NCBI GenBank assembly: GCA_021300155.1
Contig: JAJTID010000038.1
Span: forward strand, 1-64,000
Source: Pirellula sp.
GTDB taxonomy: Bacteria; Planctomycetota; Planctomycetia; Pirellulales; Pirellulaceae
Length of the DNA stretch: 64,000 bases
Reading direction: 5' to 3'
In this document: positions 44,452 to 53,903 of the stretch, in pieces
Layout: every line of letters begins with the position of its first letter
How positions within the stretch are numbered: position 1 is the stretch's first letter
Program-made: the position numbers and the translations under genes
Notes under the pieces: generated by a model
Told to the model about the DNA's origin: nothing
Databases searched by the model: none
What the model saw: only the letters and a program-made list of their open reading frames with translations

Positions 44452-46479
44452 ATGACCTTTTTGCAACCATTGCTTTTGATCGCGTTGCCTCTGATCGCAA
44501 TGCCGATCGTCATTCATTTAATGAATCAACGTAGGCATTTGGTTGTCCCCTGGGCTGCCATGCAGTTTCTGCGACGAGCGAAACGACTCAATACGGGAGT
44601 TGCCAAACTACGGTACTGGCTCATCATGGCGATGCGAATGGCAGCGGTCGCTGGAGTGATTCTCGCATTAAGCCGCCCGCTTGCCACTGGTTGGGTCGGA
44701 GGCCTAGGCTCGAATGATCGCATTACCTTGATCGTGTTGGATCGATCGCCAAGCATGGAGCTTCAAGACACAACGACGCAAATGTCGAAACGCACGTCGG
44801 CTCTTGAACGTCTCGATACGTTGTTCGCGACAACCGGGAGTTCTGGCAGACGTTTCTTATTGACTTCAGGGCTAGAAAAACCCATTGAGATCACGTCGCC
44901 GACCAAACTGACTGGGCTGACCGAAACATCTTTCGTTGCTGCGAGCTCCGACATTCCAGGGCTTCTCGAAAAAGCCATCTCTTTCGCTGACGACAACAAA
45001 CTAGGAGCGGCGGACATCTGGGTTGCTTCGGACCTTCAGTCTGGCGACTGGCAACCATCAAGCGATCGTTGGCGCGCGATCCGTGAACAGGTAGGTAAAC
45101 GCCCAGCCACTCGATTGCTATTGCTTAACTTCCCAAACAACGGGGACACGAACTTTTCGGTTTCTGCAACCAATATCAAACCCATTGAAATCAATGGAAA
45201 AGTAGAAACGAGTTTCGATATCCATTTGCACCAAAACTCAGGTCCCTTAGTCCGACGCACTGTTCCCGTACTTGTTCGAATGGGTGGTATACAGAGCACC
45301 GTGGAAGTCACCATGCAAGGTGAAGACGGCTCTGTCACTGGCGTGCGAGTACCAATGGAGGAAGCTTCGCCATCACAGGCGGGTCTGCTAGAGATTCCTC
45401 CCGATGCGAATCTAGCTGATAACCGATTTCATATCGTGTCGCAAAAAACTCGCTCGAGGTCGGCGGTGGTTGTGGGGCAAGCGGGCGAAGAAGTCGATCT
45501 CCTCGCTTTAGCGCTTTCCACCCAAAACGACAACTCTCCAAAAGTTAATCTGCAATCGATTGATCCGACGATGCTACCCACCATCGATTGGAAGAGTTTA
45601 AAGCTCTTGGTCTGGAATCAAGGTAACATCAACTCGGCGACAGCAAGACAGCTCGAGTCCTTGATTGAGAGTGGTGGAACTGTGGTGCTGTTTCCTCCTT
45701 CCGTTGAAACAGATACCTCATCCGAACTTGTTTTGCCATTTGGATTGCAATGGAGTCCAATGGAGCAGTTAGCGACCGCAGAACGCGTTGAATCATGGCG
45801 CACCGATTCCGACCTGTTGCGAAATACGGAAGGTGGCGACTCGCTACCGCTTAGCGAAATCCGGTGGAATCAACATTGGCAAATGAACTCCAAAGGTTTG
45901 ATCGCGTTGGCAAAGTCGGCAAGCGGAAAATCAATGCTATCGAAGTTCCCGACCTCCAATGGACAACTCTTCGTTTGTCACACTACCGTTTCTGAATCAG
46001 CCTCCAATCTGAAAGAAGATGGTGTTTGCCTCTACATCATGCTTCAACGCGCTCTACATGATTCGGCGAGTCTCGCTGATCAATCTCTTTGGACTGCAGG
46101 AATGCCGATCCCATTCACACTGCAAGAATGGACGCCAGCGAATGATGTGTCACAGCAAGTCATTCCATGGGAACGCAGTATTCAGCCTGGTTCGTATTCC
46201 CTCGAAGATAATATGATTGCCGTGAATCGTGCCATCGCAGAAGATACGTCAGCGTCATTACCCAAAGAAACTTTGGAAAGCATGCTTCAAGGAGTAACGT
46301 ATCAATCGATCGTGGACGATGCCGGCAAACCCAACTCGTTAGCTCGAGAAATCTGGAGAGTCTTCATTGTAGGGATGATTCTGTTCTTGCTCATGGAAGC
46401 ATGGCTCTCGATGCCCAATCGAGTGTCTCGTGCATCTGTGCGGGAGAATACGATCGCTCGAAAAGGACTAGCAGCATGA
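44452..46479 (+). CDS. BatA-domain vWA membrane protein
   Basis: The protein starts with the BatA N-terminal domain (FLQPLLLIALPLIAMPIVIHLMNQRRH...VPWAAMQFL, residues 1-45), a second TM at about 56-74, and a vWA domain with a full MIDAS motif DRSPS at 97-101. A beta-rich central part and a C-terminal TM (VFIVGMILFLLMEAWL) follow. BatA/vWA proteins with MoxR ATPases build poorly defined envelope complexes. ATG 44452 is preferred to a TTG at 44428. The stop overlaps the next start by four bases (ATGA), and it begins the tightly coupled seven-gene run. Confidence 0.88.
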   Translation: MTFLQPLLLIALPLIAMPIVIHLMNQRRHLVVPWAAMQFLRRAKRLNTGVAKLRYWLIMAMRMAAVAGVILALSRPLATGWVGGLGSNDRITLIVLDRSPSMELQDTTTQMSKRTSALERLDTLFATTGSSGRRFLLTSGLEKPIEITSPTKLTGLTETSFVAASSDIPGLLEKAISFADDNKLGAADIWVASDLQSGDWQPSSDRWRAIREQVGKRPATRLLLLNFPNNGDTNFSVSATNIKPIEINGKVETSFDIHLHQNSGPLVRRTVPVLVRMGGIQSTVEVTMQGEDGSVTGVRVPMEEASPSQAGLLEIPPDANLADNRFHIVSQKTRSRSAVVVGQAGEEVDLLALALSTQNDNSPKVNLQSIDPTMLPTIDWKSLKLLVWNQGNINSATARQLESLIESGGTVVLFPPSVETDTSSELVLPFGLQWSPMEQLATAERVESWRTDSDLLRNTEGGDSLPLSEIRWNQHWQMNSKGLIALAKSASGKSMLSKFPTSNGQLFVCHTTVSESASNLKEDGVCLYIMLQRALHDSASLADQSLWTAGMPIPFTLQEWTPANDVSQQVIPWERSIQPGSYSLEDNMIAVNRAIAEDTSASLPKETLESMLQGVTYQSIVDDAGKPNSLAREIWRVFIVGMILFLLMEAWLSMPNRVSRASVRENTIARKGLAA

Positions 46480-48644
46480 CATTGGAATTGACGACATTCT
46501 CGATCCTGGTCTCATGCATTGGTGTCCTTGTTACGATCGTCTTGGGTTGGACTGCTTGGAAAAGAAATGACTACCATTGGAAGAGTGGAGTCCTTGAAGT
46601 CGTGCGTTTCGGCTTGGTTTGCTTAGCCATCATCACTTTGTTGAAGCCTGAGTATGTTACGGTGGAGAGACCGACGACCGAGGGGACAGTGCTCTTTCTG
46701 CATGATGCATCCGCAAGTATGCAAACCGAAGATGAAAGCGATGCCACCGGTTACCATTCGAGACAAACGCAAGTGGATCCGTGGCTAGACAAAGAAAAAT
46801 GGACGAGCGTACCTTCATCTACAACGATTGCAATGGAGCCCTTCGATTCCAGCGAGTATTCTTCGAAGGGGACCGATATTCAAGAGGCATTGATGCGAGC
46901 CATAGAACGCTATCCTGATTTGCGGTCGATCGTACTGGCGTCGGATGGTGATTGGAATCTTGGTGGGAATCCTATTGAGGCTGCGAAAGTGCTTCGTCAA
47001 CGCGAGATTCCTGTCCATACAGTTTCGGTTGGATCAGAACAACGCATGCCGGACCTCGCGATTCAGAGCTTTGAATTGCCAACTTTTGCTGTCGTCGGCA
47101 AACCTTTGCGTGTTCCCTTTTCCCTGTCCAGTTCGTTAGCGCAAGACACGGATGCAACAATTCAGCTAGAGCTTCCTGGAGGAACAAAACTAAGTCAGAC
47201 TATTCGTGTGCCCGCGATGGCCATCGCCAAAGGCACATTCGAATGGCGTCCTGAAAAAGTCGGTGAAGAGAGTATCACGATTCAGATACAACACGATCCA
47301 CGCGACCGAATCGCTTCGAACGACTCCAAACGAGTTGCCATCTCGTTTCGCAATGAATCACTCAAGGTGTTGATGATTGAGTCCTTTCCTCGATGGGAGT
47401 ACCGATACACAAGGAACGCATTAGAGCGAGATCCCGGAGTAGAGGTACACTGCTATCTACTTCACCCTGATATCAAGGAGTTGGGAGATGGTCGAGGATA
47501 CCTAAAATCATTTCCTCAAGATGATGCTTTGTTTGCATACGATGTAGTTTTTCTCGGCGATATCGGAATTGGACCCGATGAACTTACAGAATCGCAATGC
47601 CAACAACTGCGGAGGCTGGTCCAATCGCAAGCGAGCGGACTTGTCTTCATGCCAGGCATGCGGGGTCGACAATCCTCATTGCTCAACTCGCCTCTCGAAG
47701 AACTTTTCCCGGTAGATTTAGAGGCGGCTCGCCCTCGTGGTGTTGGAGCCTCCAAGCCTGGACAATTTCAATTGACAGAACAAGGGCACCAGAGCTTGCT
47801 CACACGATTTGAGTCCAACGAACAAGAGAATGAACAGGTATGGCGGAGTCTTCCTGGCTTTTATTGGTATGCTTCCGTCGAACGCGCTCGAGCCGGTAGC
47901 CAAATCTTGGCGACGCACGAACGCGACTCCAACCGATTCGGACGCATCCCATTGATCGTCACCAAGACCTTTGGCAATGGCAAGGTATTGTTCATGGGCT
48001 CCGATGGCGCCTGGAGATGGCGCAAAGGTGTCGAAGACAAATACCATTATCGCTTCTGGGGCCAAGTTGTTCGTTGGATGGCCTACCAAAGATCCATGGC
48101 TGCAGGTGAATCGATGCGATTGTTTCACGCTCCTGATCGCCCTAACGAAGGAGACGTGGTTACGCTCCAAGCAAACATCATGGGCAGCAATGGCGAACCC
48201 TTACAGGATGGAACTGTCACCACATCCGTTGTCGATCCCAATGGCAAAATGGAGATTGTAAGCTTGAAACGAGACGATCCTCAAGCTTGGGGACTGTTTC
48301 GCGGAGAGTTCAAGCCAAAAATGGGTGGTGAATTCAAATTGACCACTCACTGCAAACAGACTGGAAAAACGCTTGAATCTACACTCTATATTCAAAGTAC
48401 CGAACGAGAACAGATTGGGAAACCAGCGCGGCCGGATGTGTTGCGTGATATCGCCAATGCGACACGAGGTAAGTTTACTTCGATCAGCGACATCGAAGAT
48501 GTTCTCAAAGTAGCAACAATAGCTCGTGAGCCAGAGCCGGTAGAACGACGACTTCAATTATGGAGCCATCCGCTTTGGGGAGCCGCTATACTGTTCCTGT
48601 TGGGTTTGTTTTGGGCCGGTCGTAAATGGATGGGGTTTGTATGA
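46476..48644 (+). CDS. Membrane vWA protein with glutamine-amidotransferase-like fold (paralogue B)
   Basis: The 722-residue product repeats the layout of the protein at 37476: two N-terminal TMs, a vWA domain with DASAS at 77-81 and ASDGDW, and blocks such as IESFPRWEYRYTRNAL, DVVFLGDIGIGPDEL, TKTFGNGKVLFMGSDGAWRWRKGVEDKYHYRFWGQ and a C-terminal TM. The last block is nearly identical between the two. ATG 46476 overlaps the BatA stop; the earlier frame start lies inside the upstream gene. The stop overlaps the next start, so the proteins are probably made together. Confidence 0.85.
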   Translation: MTLELTTFSILVSCIGVLVTIVLGWTAWKRNDYHWKSGVLEVVRFGLVCLAIITLLKPEYVTVERPTTEGTVLFLHDASASMQTEDESDATGYHSRQTQVDPWLDKEKWTSVPSSTTIAMEPFDSSEYSSKGTDIQEALMRAIERYPDLRSIVLASDGDWNLGGNPIEAAKVLRQREIPVHTVSVGSEQRMPDLAIQSFELPTFAVVGKPLRVPFSLSSSLAQDTDATIQLELPGGTKLSQTIRVPAMAIAKGTFEWRPEKVGEESITIQIQHDPRDRIASNDSKRVAISFRNESLKVLMIESFPRWEYRYTRNALERDPGVEVHCYLLHPDIKELGDGRGYLKSFPQDDALFAYDVVFLGDIGIGPDELTESQCQQLRRLVQSQASGLVFMPGMRGRQSSLLNSPLEELFPVDLEAARPRGVGASKPGQFQLTEQGHQSLLTRFESNEQENEQVWRSLPGFYWYASVERARAGSQILATHERDSNRFGRIPLIVTKTFGNGKVLFMGSDGAWRWRKGVEDKYHYRFWGQVVRWMAYQRSMAAGESMRLFHAPDRPNEGDVVTLQANIMGSNGEPLQDGTVTTSVVDPNGKMEIVSLKRDDPQAWGLFRGEFKPKMGGEFKLTTHCKQTGKTLESTLYIQSTEREQIGKPARPDVLRDIANATRGKFTSISDIEDVLKVATIAREPEPVERRLQLWSHPLWGAAILFLLGLFWAGRKWMGFV

Positions 48645-50563
48645 TCGTTCTTCTGAGCTTGATCTCCAAGATTAGGAATGTAGCCCCCACATTCACCTGC
48701 TTTGCTTTCATGTGCATGGCTTGCGTTCATCTGCCTCTCGTGTGCCGTGCTGAGGATCAGACCGAGCCAAGCAGTTCGATGGATTCTCTTCAAGATATCG
48801 AAAAGAAAATTTTGCAGGTTTTACCCAAAATCAAACCCTGTGTTGTCTGCGTTCAAACGGGAGGAGGATCTGGCTCGGGGGTCATTGTATCAACAGATGG
48901 TCTTGTATTGACAGCCGCTCACGTGATCGATAACGCAAAGGAGCTCACCATCGTCTACCCGGATGGACGCAAATTCAAAGGGGAAGCCTTGGGCACCTAT
49001 GGCCCCGCCGATGCGGGCATGGCGAGAATTCTAGAAGGTGCCCCCCACCCTTTTGCAGAGGTTCACTCTGGCAAAGGTCTTAGTTTGCATGAGACCGTTA
49101 TCGCGTTAGGACATCCTAGCGGATTCGATCTTCAGCGAGGGCCTCCACTGCGAATCGGGCATGTTACTGCGCTAGATGAAAACTACATAACGACGGACAC
49201 TTCATTGATTGGTGGAGACTCGGGCGGACCATCCTTTGATCTAGAGGGAAAGGTACTTGGTATTCACTCCCACATCGCTGGTGAGATTCAAACCAATCGC
49301 GATTCACACATTGCTAAATTCCATGAAAATTGGGAACAGATGAAAACGGGCGTGCATCACCCACAACACTACAGCAAATCGATAGGAAGTGGAAAACCCC
49401 AGCCCGGACAGGATCAAGAAAGCAAAACAGAGCCGGTCCCACCCCGAGATCCCAACGAGCAATCACGATTGCAAGACCTTGCTCAAAAGGCAAAAGCGAG
49501 CGGCGGAAAAATAAAGCTTAGCCGAGATGAGTTGCGTGAATTGCGAAAGAATCTTGCTTTGCGAACAGAAGCTCTCGCGCCTGCTGGTGGCACGAGGTTA
49601 ATCGATAAATGGGCAACGAAATGGATTACTGGATTCCAGTCGCTACTTTCCAACGACAAAGCATCAAGTGACCGACCGTCGGTCGTCAAGGTGCAAGTGG
49701 ATGGACGGAATGTTGCGTTGGCAACGTGTGTACATCGAGACGGTTGGTTCGTTACCAAGGCTTCAGAGGTCAAGAACCGTTCTGTGAAGCTGGAGATTTC
49801 AGACCAAGAGTCTCTTTCGGCTGAAGTAAAGAGCGTTGATGATGCTCTGGATCTTGCGCTTCTCTATGTCAAGACGGCTCGTAGTATTCCCATCCGGCTA
49901 CTACCGAATATTGGTAGCTCGGATACTTCGAAACAGCCGATGGGCAGTTTATGTTTTTCGGTAGGCACTTCAGACAAGCCCGCTGGCTTCGGTGCTATAA
50001 GCGTTGCGGCTCGTCCACTGAACGGAAAGTCTGGGGCATTTCTAGGGGTGGGAGTCAAACCTGAAAAGGAATCACTTCGAATTGAAAGTGTCGCTCCAAA
50101 CTCCCCTGCATCCAAGGGCGGACTCAAGGTGGGAGACTCGATTGTGACCATCGACGGTACAGCCGTTCGCTCGGAAGAAGAACTGCAGAAGATTGTTCAA
50201 TCTCATTTGGAAGGGGACCAGCTCAAAATAGATATTGAGCGTGGAGATGCATCGCTTACCGTTCTAGCCAGATTAGAAGATGCAACGCAACTTGCTCCAA
50301 TGCCTGGAGCACGCGAACAGGCGATGGATAGCATTACTGCCTCTTTAAGCAAACGTCGTTGGAACTTCTCGAATGGAATTCAACACGACTGTGCGATCTC
50401 CGCCAAGGACGTCGGCGGTCCCTTGGTCGGCCTGGATGGTCGAGTCATGGGAATCAATATCGCTCGGGCTGGTAGAATTCAATCCTATGCGATACCCATC
50501 TCGGACGTGTGCAGCTTCTTGATTTCGGCCAACATGTTCACCGTGGAGGGAGTGACCAAGTGA
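48641..50563 (+). CDS. Deg-like serine protease with a second, inactive protease domain enclosing a PDZ
   Basis: A signal or anchor segment (about 1-36) leads into a trypsin-like domain with an intact triad: His94 (TAAHVID), Asp124 and Ser194 in GGDSGGP. A Pro/Gln/Lys-rich linker and a helix at about 240-310 follow. The second half repeats the protease pattern with VTKASEV (Ser375 for His), DALDLALL (Asp404 kept) and KDVGGPLVG (Val591 for Ser). A PDZ domain (GVGVKPEKESLRIESVAPNSPASKGGLKVGDSIVTIDG) sits inside this second domain, at about 464-545. So it is an active protease joined to a pseudo-protease. It is coupled by ATGA upstream and GTGA downstream. Confidence 0.87.
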   Translation: MIVLLSLISKIRNVAPTFTCFAFMCMACVHLPLVCRAEDQTEPSSSMDSLQDIEKKILQVLPKIKPCVVCVQTGGGSGSGVIVSTDGLVLTAAHVIDNAKELTIVYPDGRKFKGEALGTYGPADAGMARILEGAPHPFAEVHSGKGLSLHETVIALGHPSGFDLQRGPPLRIGHVTALDENYITTDTSLIGGDSGGPSFDLEGKVLGIHSHIAGEIQTNRDSHIAKFHENWEQMKTGVHHPQHYSKSIGSGKPQPGQDQESKTEPVPPRDPNEQSRLQDLAQKAKASGGKIKLSRDELRELRKNLALRTEALAPAGGTRLIDKWATKWITGFQSLLSNDKASSDRPSVVKVQVDGRNVALATCVHRDGWFVTKASEVKNRSVKLEISDQESLSAEVKSVDDALDLALLYVKTARSIPIRLLPNIGSSDTSKQPMGSLCFSVGTSDKPAGFGAISVAARPLNGKSGAFLGVGVKPEKESLRIESVAPNSPASKGGLKVGDSIVTIDGTAVRSEEELQKIVQSHLEGDQLKIDIERGDASLTVLARLEDATQLAPMPGAREQAMDSITASLSKRRWNFSNGIQHDCAISAKDVGGPLVGLDGRVMGINIARAGRIQSYAIPISDVCSFLISANMFTVEGVTK

Positions 50564-53500
50564 ATAGCGAATCTAAAAGAAACATGACTCGCGAGGCCGG
50601 GACCATCCAAACGCTTCCCGAAGGTATTCGGCAAAAATTAACGGACTATCGGTCGTTGGTTCGCAGGATCAAGATTGGCGAGGGAATCGTAGCAGGGCTG
50701 TTTGGCTTTCTTGCATCCTATGCGATGATCTTTGCCATCGATCGATTTGTCGAAACGCCTCATTGGTGTCGTCTACTTTTCTTTCTGTGCGGACTGATCG
50801 GTTTCGGAGTGTACCTGCCTTATATGCTACATCGGTGGGTATGGAACACTAGGCAATTGGAGTCGGTTGCAAGGCTTCTCTCGCATTCTTTCCCATCGTT
50901 GAGCGACCATGTTCTCAGTATCGTGGAATTAGCGAAGAACAGCCACGAGCAGAGACGCAGCCCACAATTGATTGCCGCGGCGATGGCGCAAGTGGACGAT
51001 AGGCTTTGCCGTGAAGATCTATCGAAGGGTGTCCCCAATCCAAAACTAAAACGGTGGTTATTCGGAGCGAGTCCATTCGTTCTGGTAGCGATTGGAATTG
51101 CGATTGTCGTTCCGTCGGTTGCTCAAAATACTTGGTCGCGATTTATGCTCCCATGGGCCGACATCGATCGATATACGTTTGCGCGTTTCGAGAAATTGCC
51201 AAATGAGATCGTGGTTCCGTATGGTGAACCATCAATGCTTCATGTTTCTCTGAAGCCCGATTCGGATTGGAAGCCAAAAACCGCTAATCTCGCGGTAGCC
51301 AAGAATCGTTTGGATGCTAATCAAGTTGCAAACAACTACGAGTTTTCCGTTCCAGGTCAGTTAGAACAGTTACCGGTATCCCTCCGCGTCGGCGATGCAA
51401 CCCAAACGATGCAACTGGTCCCGATGGTGCGCCCCGAACTTAGCCAGATCATCGCAAGAGTTTCTTTACCTGGATACCTGCAACATTCTGAACCACAATT
51501 ACTACCAGTAAAAAGCAGCGCGGTTTCGATCCTGAAAGGAAGCAGCGTTTCTATTCAAGCGAAAGCAACTCGTGAACTCTCCTCGGCATTCGCAACCATT
51601 CGGACATTGCCTGAAGCGACTGTTGAAAGCGCAGCCAAAGAAGATAATCGAAACGCGGAGTCGCAAACCTCTTTGACGGTGGATGGCGATTCCTTCATGA
51701 CCGAATTGATCTCCTTTGCCGAATCATCACAACTCGAGCTTGATTGGAGAGATACACACGGATTGAGCGGCTCGAAGAAAAGCCAATTCATGCTGAGAGG
51801 TATCGATGATTTTGCGCCCGTGGTAAGTTGTTCTGAATTCCCGGATCCGCTGATACTCTTGCATAGTGAGCTGCTAACATTTCAAGTCAATGCTTCCGAC
51901 GATTTCGGATTAAAGCATATCGGAATCGAGTGGAGTTCCGCATCTCCGGATGGAACCACAGCACCCGTGAAAGGTGAACGACTCGTTGTTGCCGGCAACA
52001 GCACGGCTAACAAACTTAGCGGACTGGCCACACTTTCTTGCAAGAATGAAGACATTGCACCTCAACGACTACAGATTCGTGCATTTACCGAAGATCTAAA
52101 GCCGGATCGTGGACGGATTTACTCCGTTCCTTATGTGATCCACATCATGTCTGCCGAAGAGCATGCACAATGGATCGCGGAACAGCTTCGTCGATGGAAA
52201 GCGAAAACCGATGCCATCTACGAAGAAGAATTGCGACTTCTCGACGAGAATCGACAAATTCGAGACCTGGCTGCCGGCGATATCGATTCCGAGTCGACAA
52301 GGGAACGGATGAAGAATCAAGCGAACGCAGAGCGCGACAATGCAAAGCGGCTTGAGAACGCAGTCGAAGACGGCGCGAAGATATTGGAGCAGGCTCTGAG
52401 AAACGAAGAGATACGTTCGAAGCAAGTTGAGGATTGGGCCAGATCTCTTCAGAAGCTAAACGAGTTGTCGAACGAACGAATGCCCGACGTCGCAGAGCAG
52501 ATTGGTCGAGTCGGTGAAACTCCTGCCTCAAAGTCATCTGACTCGAAGCCGAGCGATGCTGAATCCAGCTCGCCCCCCAGTTTGCGGGACAACGAAAAGT
52601 CCCCTTACGACAAGCGACCTGCGGAGGGTTCTGGCAGCGGAGCTGGTGGCGGGTCGTCGCTGCCAGAAACTCAACTTGGGCCAGGTGCCAGCAAAATGGA
52701 ATCTGGCGGCGACAAGGAGAAAGACTCCGAGGAGAAGAATGATACCAATGAGAAGATGGACCGCGCAGTCAAAGACCAATCCAAACTAATCGAAGAGTTT
52801 CGAAAAGCCAAACAGGCCTTTGAACAGTTGATGGCTGAATTTGAAAACAGCACTTTCGTCAAACGGCTGAAATCGTCCTCGCGTTTTCAAAAAGAGATTG
52901 TGAACTTGCTGACACAAGCCATCGGTAGCAACTTTGGACTCAGTTCCTCGAAAGCGAAAGCCGCTCAGCAAGAGACAGAGGTCATCATGCAACATCAAAA
53001 GAAACTCGCGGAAAGTATAGCCGCAATTCAAAGTGATCTGGCTGCTTACCAGAACAATAACCCCTCAGCAGATCGTGAAGCCGTTCTCAAAGACATGAAG
53101 GACCAGAATACTCAAATCAAGCTTGAAGAAATGCCACTTCGGATGGAAAGAAATCTTCGAGGCGATGCACTCAATCGTAGCGAATATTGGGCTGACACTT
53201 TTGATCGATGGGCCGAGGAATTAGCCGGGTCCGGCGGAGGTGGAGGTGGAGGGGGAGGAGAGGAAAAAGACAAATTACCACCCGCGATTCTGTTAGAAAT
53301 CATGCGAATCATCGGCGATGAGATCGATCTGCGAGATGAAACACGAACCCTTAATCAACTTTGGATACCCGATAAAGAGATGTCAGAAGATCTGCAGGAT
53401 CGAACGACTGCACAAGCGGTCGAGCAAATGGCTATCCAAGAAAGAACACTCAATGTCATCCAAGACATCCAAGCTCTCCCCAACGGGAGTGGCTTTGGAG

Positions 53501-53856
53501 AGGAGCTACAGAAACTCAACAAAGGTGTTCAAGCGATGGACGATGCATCCTCGATGTTGAGTGATTTGCGACTTGGGGAGAATGTCATTGCAGCAGAGAC
53601 AGCCGCTATCGAAGCCTTGATTGAAGCCAAACGAGGCGGCGGCGGTGGAGGAGGTGGAGGCAGCACACCTGGCATGGGAGGCGATGGTGGCACCACCGAT
53701 CGTTCCCCGCTTGACATGATTGGCCCCGGATCGGATCGCAATGCAAAAGTTGCGAAACGACAAGTCGGTGAAGCTACCGGCAAGACAGGCCGAACGCTCC
53801 CGGAACAGTATCGGCGTGGACTGGATGAGTTTCTTAACAAAGCAACTCGACGATAG
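50560..53856 (+). CDS. DUF4175-type membrane protein with long coiled coils
   Basis: The product of about 1098 residues has two TMs near residues 45-95 and one near 165-185, a beta-rich periplasmic part with repeated Ig-like blocks, a long helical region from about 530 (EEHAQWIAEQLRRWKAKTDAIYEEELRLLDE), Ser/Gly/Glu-rich linkers and two pure glycine runs. It matches planctomycete DUF4175 proteins that accompany BatA/vWA genes. A GTG at 50560 overlaps the upstream stop (GTGA) and an ATG lies 24 bases on; I use GTG. It may be a scaffold for the vWA proteins; role not known. Confidence 0.85.
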   Translation: MNSESKRNMTREAGTIQTLPEGIRQKLTDYRSLVRRIKIGEGIVAGLFGFLASYAMIFAIDRFVETPHWCRLLFFLCGLIGFGVYLPYMLHRWVWNTRQLESVARLLSHSFPSLSDHVLSIVELAKNSHEQRRSPQLIAAAMAQVDDRLCREDLSKGVPNPKLKRWLFGASPFVLVAIGIAIVVPSVAQNTWSRFMLPWADIDRYTFARFEKLPNEIVVPYGEPSMLHVSLKPDSDWKPKTANLAVAKNRLDANQVANNYEFSVPGQLEQLPVSLRVGDATQTMQLVPMVRPELSQIIARVSLPGYLQHSEPQLLPVKSSAVSILKGSSVSIQAKATRELSSAFATIRTLPEATVESAAKEDNRNAESQTSLTVDGDSFMTELISFAESSQLELDWRDTHGLSGSKKSQFMLRGIDDFAPVVSCSEFPDPLILLHSELLTFQVNASDDFGLKHIGIEWSSASPDGTTAPVKGERLVVAGNSTANKLSGLATLSCKNEDIAPQRLQIRAFTEDLKPDRGRIYSVPYVIHIMSAEEHAQWIAEQLRRWKAKTDAIYEEELRLLDENRQIRDLAAGDIDSESTRERMKNQANAERDNAKRLENAVEDGAKILEQALRNEEIRSKQVEDWARSLQKLNELSNERMPDVAEQIGRVGETPASKSSDSKPSDAESSSPPSLRDNEKSPYDKRPAEGSGSGAGGGSSLPETQLGPGASKMESGGDKEKDSEEKNDTNEKMDRAVKDQSKLIEEFRKAKQAFEQLMAEFENSTFVKRLKSSSRFQKEIVNLLTQAIGSNFGLSSSKAKAAQQETEVIMQHQKKLAESIAAIQSDLAAYQNNNPSADREAVLKDMKDQNTQIKLEEMPLRMERNLRGDALNRSEYWADTFDRWAEELAGSGGGGGGGGGEEKDKLPPAILLEIMRIIGDEIDLRDETRTLNQLWIPDKEMSEDLQDRTTAQAVEQMAIQERTLNVIQDIQALPNGSGFGEELQKLNKGVQAMDDASSMLSDLRLGENVIAAETAAIEALIEAKRGGGGGGGGGSTPGMGGDGGTTDRSPLDMIGPGSDRNAKVAKRQVGEATGKTGRTLPEQYRRGLDEFLNKATRR

Positions 53857-53903
53857 AAGTACAAAATGACCAAGGACCTAGTATACGAAATGGAGATGTC
53901 TTA

